From Psychrobacillus sp. FSL K6-4046 (GTDB taxonomy: Bacteria > Bacillota > Bacilli > Bacillales_A > Planococcaceae): a DNA stretch of 64,000 bases. The DNA lies in NCBI RefSeq assembly GCF_038624605.1, contig NZ_CP152020.1, positions 806,001-870,000 of the forward strand, written 5' to 3'. Positions 7,484 through 16,404 of the stretch are shown here, one piece after another. Position numbers and translations under genes: made by a program. The notes below the pieces were generated by a model. It was not told the DNA's origin and did no database searches. It saw only the letters and a list, made by a program, of their open reading frames with translations. Positions within the stretch are counted from its first letter, which is position 1; each line of letters begins with the position of its first letter.

Positions 7484-8398
7484 GTGACTACACCACCATT
7501 CGAGAAGCAAACCGTTGAAATAGAAAAAGCGAACAAACGCAAGTATTTTCTAGAAGGTTTATCTGCAAAGGTTTTCCTTGCTTGCGCCTTATTATCGGTC
7601 ATCAGTTTAGCGTTAATAGTAGGTTTTGTATTTTATAAAGGATCCTATCCGTTTATAGCAGAGGGCTATAGCTTTATAGATTTTATTTTCGGCTCGGACT
7701 GGGTTCCAAGTGAGGATAAATTCGGTATTTTTCCAATGATCGTGGCTTCTCTATTCGCGACAATTGGTGCATTAATTATTGGAGTTCCAATTGGCTTGTT
7801 CACGGCGATTTTCTTAGCAGAGATTGCACCTAAGTGGCTAGCTAAATTAATTTCTCCGGCTATTCAGCTTTTAGCTGGTATCCCTTCTGTATTGTACGGG
7901 GTATTTGGACTGGCAATCATCGTTCCTTTTTTACAGGACAACTTTGGACTGGCGAGAGGGCAAAGCTTGTTAGCTGTCATTCTTGTGTTAGCCATTATGA
8001 TGCTGCCTACGATTGTAACGGTAGCTGAGACATCGATACGTGCTGTACCTAAGGCATATACAGAGGGCTCTTTAGCGCTTGGTGTATCTCATATCGGGAC
8101 AATTTTTAAAGTAATTGTTCCTGCTGCAAAGTCTGGAATCATGGCAGCGATCGTTCTTGGATTAGGACGAGCTATCGGAGAGACGATGGCGGTTATATTG
8201 GTTGCGGGGAACAGCTTGATTATCCCTACAAGTCTTACAGACAGTGTTCGACCGTTGACTACGAATATTGCTTTAGAGATGGGATATGCGTTCGGAACTC
8301 ATCAGGAAATGTTATTTGCAACGGGGATCGTTTTATTCTCCTTCATTCTAATTTTAAATTTCGTACTAGCCAGAATTACAGCAAGAGGAGGCAACTAA
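7484..8398 (+). CDS. pstC: Phosphate ABC transporter permease PstC
   Basis: A 304-residue inner-membrane permease subunit with about six membrane helices. It contains the EAA-type loop around EGSLALGVSHIGTIFKVIVPAA and, near the end, the conserved GLGRAIGETMAVILVAGN that contacts the PstB ATPase. The GTG at 7484 is the likely start because GGGAGG lies seven bases before it. An ATG at 7469 overlaps that same sequence and is unlikely. It follows pstS by 33 bases and ends two bases before pstA. Confidence 0.95.
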   Translation: MTTPPFEKQTVEIEKANKRKYFLEGLSAKVFLACALLSVISLALIVGFVFYKGSYPFIAEGYSFIDFIFGSDWVPSEDKFGIFPMIVASLFATIGALIIGVPIGLFTAIFLAEIAPKWLAKLISPAIQLLAGIPSVLYGVFGLAIIVPFLQDNFGLARGQSLLAVILVLAIMMLPTIVTVAETSIRAVPKAYTEGSLALGVSHIGTIFKVIVPAAKSGIMAAIVLGLGRAIGETMAVILVAGNSLIIPTSLTDSVRPLTTNIALEMGYAFGTHQEMLFATGIVLFSFILILNFVLARITARGGN

Positions 8399-8399
8399 T

Positions 8400-9224
8400 A
8401 TGAATAAAGTAAAGGATAATATTTTACGCGGTCTCTTATGGTTTTCGGCTTTTATATCGGTTGCTATTCTAGTTGTGATTGTTGGCTATATTTTCTATAA
8501 AGGCTTTCGATTAATCAGTTTCGATTTTATATTCGGCGATTATTCTCCTACTGAAGGAGGAGGGATTTGGCCGATGATCGTCACGACGATTTATTCGATT
8601 CTTATCTCACTCGCTATTGCTACACCAATTGGTATATTAGCAGCCGTGTATTTACACGAGTATGCAAAGCAAGGTCGACTAGTGAAAATTATTCGCTATG
8701 CAACTGAAAGTTTAACAGGGATTCCTTCTATTATTTATGGATTGTTTGGTGCGGTATTCTTTGTGGCAACGTTAAAGCTTGGTATGTCTATTATTGCGGC
8801 ATCCCTGACATTAACGATTATCGTTTTACCAGTCATTATCCGGACGACGGAAGAGGCATTAAAAACGGTACCTAACACGTATCGAGAAGGCTCTCTAGCA
8901 CTCGGGACAACGAAGCTGCAAACACTTTATAAAATTATTTTGCCAAGTGCGATGCCAGGGATATTGTCAGGTATTATTCTTTCCATCGGACGAATTGTGG
9001 GAGAGTCGGCAGCGATCTTCTTAACAGCAGGAACAGTTGCTGCGATGCCGGATAGTATTTTCTCTTCAGCACGTACGTTAACGGTACATTCTTACTTAGT
9101 TACACAGGAGACGGGAAATATTGAATTGGCAGCAGCCATTGGTATTGTCCTGATCGTGATCATCTTAGTCCTTAACTTGTCTGCAACTTATATATCGAAG
9201 AAATTCAATAAGGCAAATCATTAA
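8400..9224 (+). CDS. pstA: Phosphate ABC transporter permease PstA
   Basis: The second permease subunit, 274 residues, six predicted helices, paralogous to PstC. The EAA loop EGSLALGTTKLQTLYKIILPSA and the SIGRIVGESAAIFLTAG segment match PstA. AGGAGG inside the end of pstC serves its ATG, so the two are probably translationally coupled. With PstC it forms the transmembrane pore for phosphate. Confidence 0.95.
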   Translation: MNKVKDNILRGLLWFSAFISVAILVVIVGYIFYKGFRLISFDFIFGDYSPTEGGGIWPMIVTTIYSILISLAIATPIGILAAVYLHEYAKQGRLVKIIRYATESLTGIPSIIYGLFGAVFFVATLKLGMSIIAASLTLTIIVLPVIIRTTEEALKTVPNTYREGSLALGTTKLQTLYKIILPSAMPGILSGIILSIGRIVGESAAIFLTAGTVAAMPDSIFSSARTLTVHSYLVTQETGNIELAAAIGIVLIVIILVLNLSATYISKKFNKANH

Positions 9225-9239
9225 ACGAAGGAGACCAAT

Positions 9240-10049
9240 ATGAAGAAAATACTTTCTAAATCTACCGCTGAAAGCTCTGGTGCAATTACAACTACTGAGC
9301 AATCAAAAATTAATGTGTATGACCTGAATTTATTCTACGGGGAGAAGCAGGCGTTATATGGTGTTTCCTTAGGTATCCAGGAGAAAGAAGTAACCGCATT
9401 GATTGGCCCCTCCGGCTGTGGTAAATCTACATTTCTACGTACGTTAAATCGTATGAATGATTTAATTGATGGCGTGAAAATCACTGGGAGAATTGTTATT
9501 GATGAGGAAGATATATATGCAAGTCAGGACGTTATCAAGCTTCGTACAAAGGTAGGAATGGTTTTCCAAAAGCCGAACCTGTTCCCGATGAGTATTTATG
9601 ACAACGTAGCTTATGGACCACGTATGCAAGGCATTAAAAGCAAGAAGGCTTTAAATGAAATCGTGGAAGAAAGTCTTCGTGGGGCTGCGATTTGGGATGA
9701 AGTGAAGGACAGATTAAAAACGTCTGCTTTAGGACTTTCCGGTGGACAGCAGCAGCGTGTGTGTATCGCTCGTGCGATTGCCATGAAGCCAGATGTCATT
9801 TTAATGGACGAGCCAACTTCTGCACTAGATCCAATTTCAACGCTTAAGGTAGAAGAGCTTATCACACAAATGAAAAAAGATTACACGATTGTGATCGTGA
9901 CACATAATATGCAGCAGGCAGCTAGAATCTCTGATAAAACAGCATTTTTCTTAAATGGAGAAGTCATCGAGTACGATCAAACTGACATTATCTTTTCAAC
10001 ACCAAGTGACTCTCGAACAGAAGATTATATTACTGGTCGTTTCGGATAA
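9240..10049 (+). CDS. pstB: Phosphate ABC transporter ATP-binding protein PstB
   Basis: The 269-residue ATPase of the phosphate importer. Walker A is GPSGCGKST, the Q-loop is in [16 protein letters not shown], the signature is LSGGQQQR, Walker B is [12 protein letters not shown] and the H-loop is VTHNM. The N-terminus has about 25 extra residues rich in S/T before the ABC fold. It lies 15 bases after pstA and 18 before phoU. Confidence 0.96.
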   Translation: MKKILSKSTAESSGAITTTEQSKINVYDLNLFYGEKQALYGVSLGIQEKEVTALIGPSGCGKSTFLRTLNRMNDLIDGVKITGRIVIDEEDIYASQDVIKLRTKVGMVFQKPNLFPMSIYDNVAYGPRMQGIKSKKALNEIVEESLRGAAIWDEVKDRLKTSALGLSGGQQQRVCIARAIAMKPDVILMDEPTSALDPISTLKVEELITQMKKDYTIVIVTHNMQQAARISDKTAFFLNGEVIEYDQTDIIFSTPSDSRTEDYITGRFG

Positions 10050-10067
10050 TAAGAGGGGAGAAGGAAA

Positions 10068-10721
10068 ATGATACGCGAAAACTTTGAAAATAACATGCAA
10101 GAGCTAGAAAACAAGCTAGCTGAAATGGTGAGAATCACAGAGGAGCAGCTAGAATGCTCCTATCAAGCATTAGAAACACAGGACATCGAGCTTGCTTTAA
10201 AGACAATTGAAAAAGACAATACGATCGATGACATGGAAAAGGAAATAAACCAAATGGCTATTTGGTTTATCTCTAAAGAACAGCCGCTTGCTCGTGACCT
10301 ACGCCGAATCATTGGCGTGCTGAAAATATCAAGCGACATTGAGCGCATCGCTGACTTTGCAGTTAACATCTCCAAGGCAACCATTAAAATAGGAGAGCGC
10401 CCATCGCTGTTACACATGACAAAGCTTGACCCGATGAAGACGGTTTCCATTACTATGCTACAAAAATCGTTGAAGTCGTTTGTTGATGAAGATATTGCCC
10501 TTGCGAAGGAAGTAGCCGACCTGGATGACCTAGTCGATGCGAACAGTAGAGCTAATTACCAAAATCTCATTCAATATTTAAGTGAGCATCCCGAGGACAC
10601 AGCCCAGCTAGTCCAGCTCCTATTCATCAACCGTTTCTTAGAACGCACAGCCGACCACATCACCAACATAGCAGAAAGTACGGCTTATCTGATTAAAGGT
10701 AGGATGTATGATTTTAACTAA
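10068..10721 (+). CDS. phoU: Phosphate signalling regulator PhoU
   Basis: A 217-residue all-helical protein made of two PhoU repeats with the metal-binding E/DxxxD patterns (for example ISSDIERIADFAVNIS and NRFLERTADHITNIAE). PhoU dampens Pst transport and the Pho response when phosphate is plentiful. GAGGGGAGAAGG precedes the ATG. It is the last gene of the operon and is followed by a terminator. Confidence 0.95.
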   Translation: MIRENFENNMQELENKLAEMVRITEEQLECSYQALETQDIELALKTIEKDNTIDDMEKEINQMAIWFISKEQPLARDLRRIIGVLKISSDIERIADFAVNISKATIKIGERPSLLHMTKLDPMKTVSITMLQKSLKSFVDEDIALAKEVADLDDLVDANSRANYQNLIQYLSEHPEDTAQLVQLLFINRFLERTADHITNIAESTAYLIKGRMYDFN

Positions 10722-10725
10722 TTGG

Positions 10726-10768
10726 AAAAGCCGATAGAAAGAGTTAATCTCTTTTTTATCGGCTTTTA
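10726..10768 (+). terminator. Terminator of the pst operon
   Basis: Stem AAAAGCCGATA...ATCGGCTTTT with an inner AAAGAG/CTCTTT helix and a T run just after phoU. Confidence 0.85.
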
Positions 10769-10818
10769 ATGTGTGTATATAACAAGGCACCCTAAAATAT
10801 GTTCATGGAAGAAAAAAG

Positions 10819-11274
10819 CTAATTTATTACTTTCCGAGATAAATCAATTATTTGTTTACCATCAGTTGGCCCTATAACTGTAACAAGTGGAATAAGATTA
10901 ATAATAACATTTAGATACGATACAAAAATAAAACTATCCAAATAGTTTCGGAAGACAAAGAATTCATATCCAGTTAAAAAATGAAGTGTCAAAGCAGATA
11001 GTAAATTAAAGAGAACCCCACCGAGGTAAAAGAACATTTTTTTGTTTTTGCTTAGTATTTCGATGTTCTCAGGGACAACCCGACCGCCGGCGAAATAAGC
11101 AGTTTTAATGAAAAAAACATTTTTCTTCCACAATACATTGCCATTTCCGATTGCAAACTCCTTTACTGCCCCTCCGAATAATTTCAAAAAAAATGCATGA
11201 CCTAATTCGTGAATTAGAGCGATAACTGGAAAAATAAATAATGTTATAATGACAAAATTTACTATGAAATCCAT
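10819..11274 (-). CDS. Small M50-like membrane zinc metalloprotease
   Basis: A 151-residue membrane protein with HELGH in the first helix (about residues 22-26), the zinc-binding and catalytic motif of M50/site-2 proteases, and a second conserved part near the end, NLIPLVTVIGPTDGKQI, whose aspartate replaces the usual NxxPxxxxDG third ligand. Three to four hydrophobic helices are visible. It is much shorter than SpoIVFB or RseP and lacks PDZ or CBS domains. AAGGAGG lies six bases before the ATG. Substrate is unknown; cleavage of a membrane protein in or near the bilayer is inferred from the family. Confidence 0.75.
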   Translation of the reverse strand: MDFIVNFVIITLFIFPVIALIHELGHAFFLKLFGGAVKEFAIGNGNVLWKKNVFFIKTAYFAGGRVVPENIEILSKNKKMFFYLGGVLFNLLSALTLHFLTGYEFFVFRNYLDSFIFVSYLNVIINLIPLVTVIGPTDGKQIIDLSRKVIN

Positions 11275-11360
11275 TTTCGTCCTCCTTTTTAAAATTATTT
11301 ACGCAAATAAAAGTAAAAAGTTTCAACTTTTTCTCTAATTAAAGGGAGAAGTGAAATAAA

Positions 11361-11579
11361 TTGAGGGAAATATTTTCAACATTGACTGCCCCTAACTGTA
11401 CTGGAGAAGAAATATCTTTTGAGCTTGATAGATTTAACAAAGCGGTTAAAAAATTATTTAAACGTAGAAATGTGGCTCATTTCTTTAAAGGGTGCATTCG
11501 TAAACTAGAAGTGACAACAGGTCAAGAGCAATATATTCCTCTACTTTATAGTCCTTCGCAAAAGGTTGCAAATTTATAA
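11361..11579 (+). pseudogene. Fragment of a rolling-circle plasmid replication protein (Rep_1 type)
   Basis: Residues 5-55 read STLTAPNCTGEEISFELD and then FNKAVKKLFKRRNVAHFFKGCIRKLE. This is the block found in RepU/RepB-like proteins of small Gram-positive plasmids of the pUB110/pC194 group, just before their HPHFH metal-binding motif. Here that motif is lost (QEQYIPLLY), the N-terminal part is missing, and the frame stops before the catalytic tyrosine region. Only 72 codons remain, starting at a poor TTG. It is best read as a relic of an integrated plasmid. Confidence 0.7.
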
Positions 11580-12005
11580 AGCTATTGAATGTCTGATTAC
11601 CCGTTAGTATCCAATAACGGATTACTTATCGTCTGTCACATAATTTGGTGTAAATTTTCCTGCTTTCTCCCTGGCCGAACAAAAAGACTGAAATTGTTTG
11701 ACCTTCGAGATTCAGGATATTTGTAATTTTTTTATGAACAATCGTAAGTCTAGGTTGTTTTGTGTTTTATGTATTTTCGTATTCTCACTTATGAAATATG
11801 GATAGATTAACTTCTTCTATCGAAGTACTTGTTCAACCATTAGTATTGTTTTTTCTAAAACACTTTTAGTTGATAAAACTATAGAATGGAATATGATATA
11901 ATAGTGTAGGCTTTATGTGAGGATATTCACTAAGAGTATAACTTTAAGTGTTTGGATAACATAAGAGCATATAGATTTTGGATATTCCAAAGGAGGAACA
12001 CGTAA
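11580..12005. other. Intergenic stretch with one promoter
   Basis: It holds no convincing gene. An extended -10 promoter at 11894-11902 is the only signal I recognise; the rest may be decayed plasmid DNA continuing from the Rep fragment. Confidence 0.4.
11894..11902 (+). promoter_or_regulatory. Extended -10 promoter
   Basis: TGATATAAT combines the TGn extension with a perfect TATAAT. It lies 104 bases before the oxidoreductase start. No good -35 is at the right distance, which fits an extended -10 promoter. Confidence 0.55.
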
Positions 12006-13088
12006 GTGAGTTTAAAATATGCAATTATCGGGTGTGGACGAATCTCTCCTAATCATGTTGCTGCAGCTATAGAAAATAATTTAAATATTGTGGCGTTATG
12101 TGATGTGGACGAGAGCAAAATGGATGCAACAATTTCCATGTTTGAGCTTCCAGAAACAGTGAAGAAATATACGGATTACAAGGAAATGCTTCAGCAGGAA
12201 TCTCCTGAGCTAATCGGGATTTGTACAGAAAGCGGAAAGCATGCACAAATCGCTTTAGATTGTATCGAGCATGGCAGCAATTTAATTATCGAGAAGCCAA
12301 TCGCATTATCTTTAGAAGAAGCAGATCAAATCATCGCTTTAGCTAAAGAGAAAAATGTTAAAGTAAGTGCTTGTCACCAAAACCGCTTTAACAAGTCTGT
12401 TCAAAAAATGAGAGAAGCTGTTGAAGAAGGTCGCTTTGGTCGATTACTTCACGGTACTGCTCATATCCGTTGGAACCGTGGGGAAGATTACTATACACAA
12501 GCTCCATGGCGCGGAACTTGGGAGCAAGATGGCGGCGCGTTGATGAACCAATGTATACATAATATTGACTTGTTACGTTGGATGATGGGCGACGAAATCG
12601 TAGAGGTTGTTGGAATGACGGATAACCTTATGCACGGCTTCATCGAAGCAGAAGACCTTGGTATGGCTCTAGTTCGCTTTAAAAATGGTAGCTACGGAAT
12701 TATCGAAGGCACAACGAATATCTTCCCTAAAAACCTAGAAGAAACACTATATGTGTTCGGTGAAGAAGGTACCGTTAAAATCGGTGGTAAGTCTGTTAAC
12801 ATCATTGAAGAGTGGATGTTCGCTGATGACAAAGATAACTCAGAAGAAGTAAAAGCTAAATATTACGAAAATCCACCATCCGTTTATGGATTTGGACACA
12901 ACCCACTATATACAGACGTAATCGAAGCTATTAAAAACGATAGAGATCCTTATGTAACAGCAGTGGACGGTAGAAATGCACTTGAGCTAGTGTTAGCTAT
13001 TTATAAATCAGCTGCAGAAGGTAAGAGTGTTAAACTTCCATTGGAAAAATGTAGCACAATGGACTTTGCAGGAAGATTTTCAAAATAA
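12006..13088 (+). CDS. Gfo/Idh/MocA-family NAD(P)-dependent oxidoreductase
   Basis: A 360-residue two-domain dehydrogenase. The Rossmann domain starts with YAIIGCGRISPNHVAA and carries the family EKPIAL motif (lysine about residue 98). The C-terminal domain has the catalytic-type CIHNIDLLRWMMG (H-x3-D). The pattern, including WNRGEDYYTQAPWRGTW, resembles UDP-N-acetyl-2-amino-2-deoxyglucuronate dehydrogenases (WlbA/WbpB type), so a role in making a surface sugar is possible but not proven. It starts at GTG with AAGGAGG upstream and has its own promoter and terminator. No sugar-nucleotide gene lies next to it. Confidence 0.85.
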   Translation: MSLKYAIIGCGRISPNHVAAAIENNLNIVALCDVDESKMDATISMFELPETVKKYTDYKEMLQQESPELIGICTESGKHAQIALDCIEHGSNLIIEKPIALSLEEADQIIALAKEKNVKVSACHQNRFNKSVQKMREAVEEGRFGRLLHGTAHIRWNRGEDYYTQAPWRGTWEQDGGALMNQCIHNIDLLRWMMGDEIVEVVGMTDNLMHGFIEAEDLGMALVRFKNGSYGIIEGTTNIFPKNLEETLYVFGEEGTVKIGGKSVNIIEEWMFADDKDNSEEVKAKYYENPPSVYGFGHNPLYTDVIEAIKNDRDPYVTAVDGRNALELVLAIYKSAAEGKSVKLPLEKCSTMDFAGRFSK

Positions 13089-13098
13089 ATATATTTTA

Positions 13099-13130
13099 GC
13101 AGCCGGAGTTTCACTTCGGTTGCTTTTTTT
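13099..13130 (+). terminator. Rho-independent terminator
   Basis: GCAGCCG/CGGTTGC stem with an 11-base loop and T7 after the oxidoreductase. Confidence 0.8.
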
Positions 13131-13215
13131 AATTAAAAATAGAATAAAATACCTTTTTCTTACTGAAACATTTATAATAGAGTTACTATTGTTTAGAAAG
13201 AAAGAAGGAGATCAC

Positions 13216-14064
13216 TTGTCTTCAATTAATGAACAACTTTACAATTATTTGATTGAAAATTCTCCACATATTTCCCAGCAGTGGCTAGAGGAAAAAAGAA
13301 ATTTTACTGATCCTTTTTATTCAAATAATCCTAACCCTTCAATAGATGAACTGTTGAAGGAACAGAATGCATTGACGATTAGGACAGTTGCCACTTCCTT
13401 ATTGGATGAGAAAACATTTTCCGAGCTATTAGAGACATGGGCTGAAACAGTCGCAAAAAATAGAGTAGAAAATAATATAGCAATTCATAATGTGATCGAG
13501 GCACTTAACAAGACGAGAGAGATTATTTGGAGCTATGTAGAACGTTTTGTTCAAGGTCAAGCAGGAGGTATTACAACTAAAGATGTTTTAAAGTGGAGCG
13601 CCATTTATAATCAATCCTTTGACCGATTAATCTTTGAATTCTCTAAACGCTATTATTATCTGTTTACGACTCGGCTTAATGCTCAACAAATGCTAATACG
13701 TGAATTGAGCAGTCCTATCATACCTATACTAGAAAAGGTTGGTGTCTTGCCAATCGTTGGGGACGTGGATACATATCGCGCAAAATCTCTAAGTGATGAG
13801 ATTCCACAAAAGTGTATAGAGCTTGGGTTAGACAAGCTGTTTATTGATATTTCCGGAGTTTCTATAATAGATACAATGGTTGCCAATGAGCTGTATAAGT
13901 TTATGGAGGTTTTAAGCTTACTAGGAATTCGTCCATATATTTCGGGTATTCGCCCAGAGGTGGCACATACCTCTGTCCAGCTAGGACTAGACTTCGGTAA
14001 GATTTCTACATTCAGTTCGTTAAAGCAAGCCTTGCTTCGGACAGGCGTTTATAAAAATATGTAA
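13216..14064 (+). CDS. RsbR-type STAS-domain stressosome protein
   Basis: A 282-residue protein with an N-terminal all-helical RsbRD-like sensory domain (about 1-150) and a C-terminal STAS domain (about 165-280). The STAS part contains DISGVSIIDTMVANELYKF and GIRPEVAHTSVQLGL, whose threonines match the two RsbT phosphorylation sites of Bacillus RsbRA (T171 and T205). Such proteins form stressosomes that release RsbT and activate sigma-B. The start is TTG at 13216 behind AAGGAG; the frame stays open further upstream, but that part overlaps the previous gene and lacks a ribosome site. It is monocistronic, with its partners rsbS and rsbT not in this window. Confidence 0.88.
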   Translation: MSSINEQLYNYLIENSPHISQQWLEEKRNFTDPFYSNNPNPSIDELLKEQNALTIRTVATSLLDEKTFSELLETWAETVAKNRVENNIAIHNVIEALNKTREIIWSYVERFVQGQAGGITTKDVLKWSAIYNQSFDRLIFEFSKRYYYLFTTRLNAQQMLIRELSSPIIPILEKVGVLPIVGDVDTYRAKSLSDEIPQKCIELGLDKLFIDISGVSIIDTMVANELYKFMEVLSLLGIRPYISGIRPEVAHTSVQLGLDFGKISTFSSLKQALLRTGVYKNM

Positions 14065-14073
14065 TGTTTAATA

Positions 14074-14105
14074 GCAGCTGGAGCTATAGCTTTAGTTGCT
14101 TTTTT
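14074..14105 (+). terminator. Rho-independent terminator
   Basis: Stem GCAGCTGGAGC/GCTTTAGTTGC with TATA loop and T6; several G-U pairs. Confidence 0.75.
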
Positions 14106-14134
14106 GATAAGAAAAGCTTTAAAGGTGAGGTTAT

Positions 14135-14584
14135 ATGTCGAAAATTTGGTCGTATTTAGCAGTGGTTTTATGGATGGGGTTAATCTTCTTTTTCTCCAGT
14201 CAGCCAGCTGATGATTCAAAGGAATTAAGTACAGGGGTAACAGAGGTAATTTTATCAGTGGTGGAAGCTGTTGCTCCGGAGTCGGATTTATTTGTTGATC
14301 ATTTACATCATTTCGTACGAAAGAATGCACATTTTCTTATTTATTTTGTATTGGGAATATTGGTTGTCCGAGCGTTCCGGTTAAGTGAGATTCAAGGTAA
14401 GAAAAGTATCGTATTTGCTTTAGCTATTTGCATTGTTTATGCGATTAGTGATGAGCTTCATCAGCTGTTTGTCCCTGGTCGAGGAGCGCAGGTGAAGGAT
14501 GTATTGATCGATAGTACTGGCGCATTTGTTGGAATCATAATATATAGTTGGCTAAAGGGTTTGCGGAGGAGTTCAAAAGCATAG
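14135..14584 (+). CDS. VanZ-like membrane protein
   Basis: A 149-residue protein with four predicted helices and the VanZ signatures: FFFSSQPADDS after helix 1, RKNAHFLIYFVLG, SDELHQLFVPGRGAQVKDVLIDSTGAFVG. VanZ of enterococci raises teicoplanin resistance, but most chromosomal relatives have no known function. GGTGAGG precedes the ATG. It ends two bases before the probable MFS start, so the two are likely cotranscribed. Confidence 0.85.
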   Translation: MSKIWSYLAVVLWMGLIFFFSSQPADDSKELSTGVTEVILSVVEAVAPESDLFVDHLHHFVRKNAHFLIYFVLGILVVRAFRLSEIQGKKSIVFALAICIVYAISDELHQLFVPGRGAQVKDVLIDSTGAFVGIIIYSWLKGLRRSSKA

Positions 14585-14586
14585 AT

Positions 14587-15876
14587 TTGGGGGTGGCTTT
14601 TATTTCACAGGGAAAAATTGATATTCAGAGATACATAGATTCTCCAGAAGAAATCCAGCGACTATATAAAAGAACATTGTGGATAGTCGTTTTGTCACAG
14701 GTTTTTGGAGGAGCAGGATTGGCAGCTGGAATAACAGTCGGGGCTTTGATTGCTCAGGATATGCTAGGGACAGATAGCTATGCAGGTATACCTACTGCCC
14801 TGTTCACGTTAGGGTCAGCAGGAGCGGCGTTAATGGTTGGTAGGATGTCACAGCGTTATGGTAGGAGGTACGGCTTGTCCGGCGGATTTATCGTCGGTGG
14901 TATTGGTGCCATTGGGGTAGTTGCTGCTGCTATGACTGACAGTATCATCTTACTGTTTGCCTCCTTGTTAATATATGGTGCAGGATCAGCGACAAACTTG
15001 CAGGCTAGATATGCAGGAACGGATTTAGCCACTGCCAAGCAGCGAGGTACTGCCATTAGTATTGCGATGGTATCGACCACATTAGGGGCATTTGCGGGTC
15101 CAAATTTAGTAGGGGTTATGGGAAGGTTTGCTGAGTCTATAGGGGTTCCATCTCTTGCCGGGCCATTTATATTGGCGGCAGCTGCCTATTTATTGGCTGG
15201 AACAATTCTTTGGGTTTTATTGCGACCAGATCCGTTAGTGATTTCGACTGCTATTAATAAGCAGGTGGAACAGGATACTTCAAGTGTAGAAGAGGAAGTA
15301 GAGGATAGGAGAGGTATTTTCATCGGGGCTGCCGTTATGGTCATCACTCAGGTCGTGATGGTTTCCATTATGACAATGACTCCCGTGCACATGAGGCATC
15401 ATGGACATGACTTGAACGCAGTCGGTCTTGTCATTGGCTTTCATGTGGCTGCGATGTATTTACCCTCACTTGTTACTGGGATACTAGTTGACCGTTTTGG
15501 TCGTGTGGCGATTGCGGTAGCTTCTGGATTTACACTGCTGGCTGCAGGGTTAGTGGCAGCATTTGCACCAGGTGACTCTTTAGGAATGCTTATTGTGGCG
15601 CTTGCTTTACTTGGGCTAGGCTGGAATTTCGGATTGATCAGCAGTACTGCTTTGATTGTAGATTCCACCGTACCTGCCACTCGAGCGAAAAGACAAGGGT
15701 CGATTGACGTGTGGGTGGCGCTCGCTGGTGTTTCGGGTGGCGGCTTGTCTGGTGTGATTGCGGCTCAAACTAGCTATATGATACTTTCGTTAGTGGCCGG
15801 GATTGTGTCCTTCGTGCTAATTATTAGTTTGTGTAGGGTTCCAGAACAAGCTTGGAAATTTTATTGGAAGAACTGA
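14587..15876 (+). CDS. MFS transporter
   Basis: A membrane carrier of about 430 residues with twelve hydrophobic segments in two halves, and the MFS loop motif GRMSQRYGRRYGLSGG between helices 2 and 3 with a second LVDRFGRVAIAVAS in the other half. Substrate unknown; drug or small-molecule export is typical of such proteins. The start is uncertain: the frame is open from 14548, GGAGGAG lies at 14565-14571 and TTG (14587) or GTG (14593) follow, so I give 14587 as the likelier of weak options. Confidence 0.8.
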   Translation: MGVAFISQGKIDIQRYIDSPEEIQRLYKRTLWIVVLSQVFGGAGLAAGITVGALIAQDMLGTDSYAGIPTALFTLGSAGAALMVGRMSQRYGRRYGLSGGFIVGGIGAIGVVAAAMTDSIILLFASLLIYGAGSATNLQARYAGTDLATAKQRGTAISIAMVSTTLGAFAGPNLVGVMGRFAESIGVPSLAGPFILAAAAYLLAGTILWVLLRPDPLVISTAINKQVEQDTSSVEEEVEDRRGIFIGAAVMVITQVVMVSIMTMTPVHMRHHGHDLNAVGLVIGFHVAAMYLPSLVTGILVDRFGRVAIAVASGFTLLAAGLVAAFAPGDSLGMLIVALALLGLGWNFGLISSTALIVDSTVPATRAKRQGSIDVWVALAGVSGGGLSGVIAAQTSYMILSLVAGIVSFVLIISLCRVPEQAWKFYWKN

Positions 15877-15889
15877 ATGGAAAATTGAG

Positions 15890-15930
15890 CTGTCTTGTTA
15901 GGTGAGTACACCTGAGGAGACAGATTTTTT
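15890..15930 (+). terminator. Rho-independent terminator
   Basis: Two-step stem CTGTCT...AGGTG/CACCT...AGACAG followed by ATTTTTT. Confidence 0.8.
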
Positions 15931-15935
15931 GTGTT

Positions 15936-16030
15936 TTATGACAATCAAGCTCTAGTTTACGACAATGAAGGGCTAATTAACGACAATGATCAAGTATTTT
16001 AGGACAATCAATTCATAGATTACTACAATC
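15936..16030 (+). repeat. Short TTACGACAAT array, exact 21-bp spacing
   Basis: Five copies of TTA(C)GACAAT-like motifs with ACAAT at 15941, 15962, 15983, 16004 and 16025, each exactly 21 bp apart. The sequence between motifs is not conserved. The same motif builds the larger arrays at 18290 and, inverted, at 38830. Confidence 0.8.
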
Positions 16031-16252
16031 CCATTCCTATCTCCCGGTTGCTCAAAATTTGTTTAAGTAAAGCTTCCTTTCCCCAAAAAATTTCTTTTCT
16101 GGTTGCATAGTCTATTAAAAATTTCCCTTTATTATTTATAAGCATTCCGAGATCTTATTTACTTAGCATTAAACGCTATTTTATAGTCTTTAGATTTTAT
16201 AAACTACAAAATATTTAACACATTTGCTCCACTAATAAAAAGAAATTAGATT

Positions 16253-16280
16253 ATTACAAAATTTTAATATTTTCATAATT
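16253..16280 (+). promoter_or_regulatory. Weak PhoP-box-like run upstream of the endonuclease
   Basis: ATTACA (16253), TTAATA (16264) and ATAATT (16275) follow the 11-bp step of PhoP boxes but match TTWACA only in part. A TTGACA lies at 16313, about 18 bases before TATTTA. In this AT-rich stretch chance matches are easy. Confidence 0.25.
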
Positions 16281-16404
16281 GTATTTAACGATTTTTCGTG
16301 CTATGGTAAGAATTGACATTAATATTTTTTTATTTCTATTTATTGTAAAAATAGTTTAAGTGAGGAATTGCCTATTTATTTATTATAAAAAATGGAGGGA
16401 TATC

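Noticed and set aside
13027-13215. N-terminal extension of the RsbR-like protein
   Set aside because: It overlaps the end of the oxidoreductase and spans its terminator; the TTG at 13216 has the proper AAGGAG.
15936-16030. CRISPR-like regular spacing
   Set aside because: Only a 6-10 base motif recurs, spacers are 11-15 bases, and no cas gene is near. The same holds for the arrays at 5.7, 18.3 and 38.8 kb.
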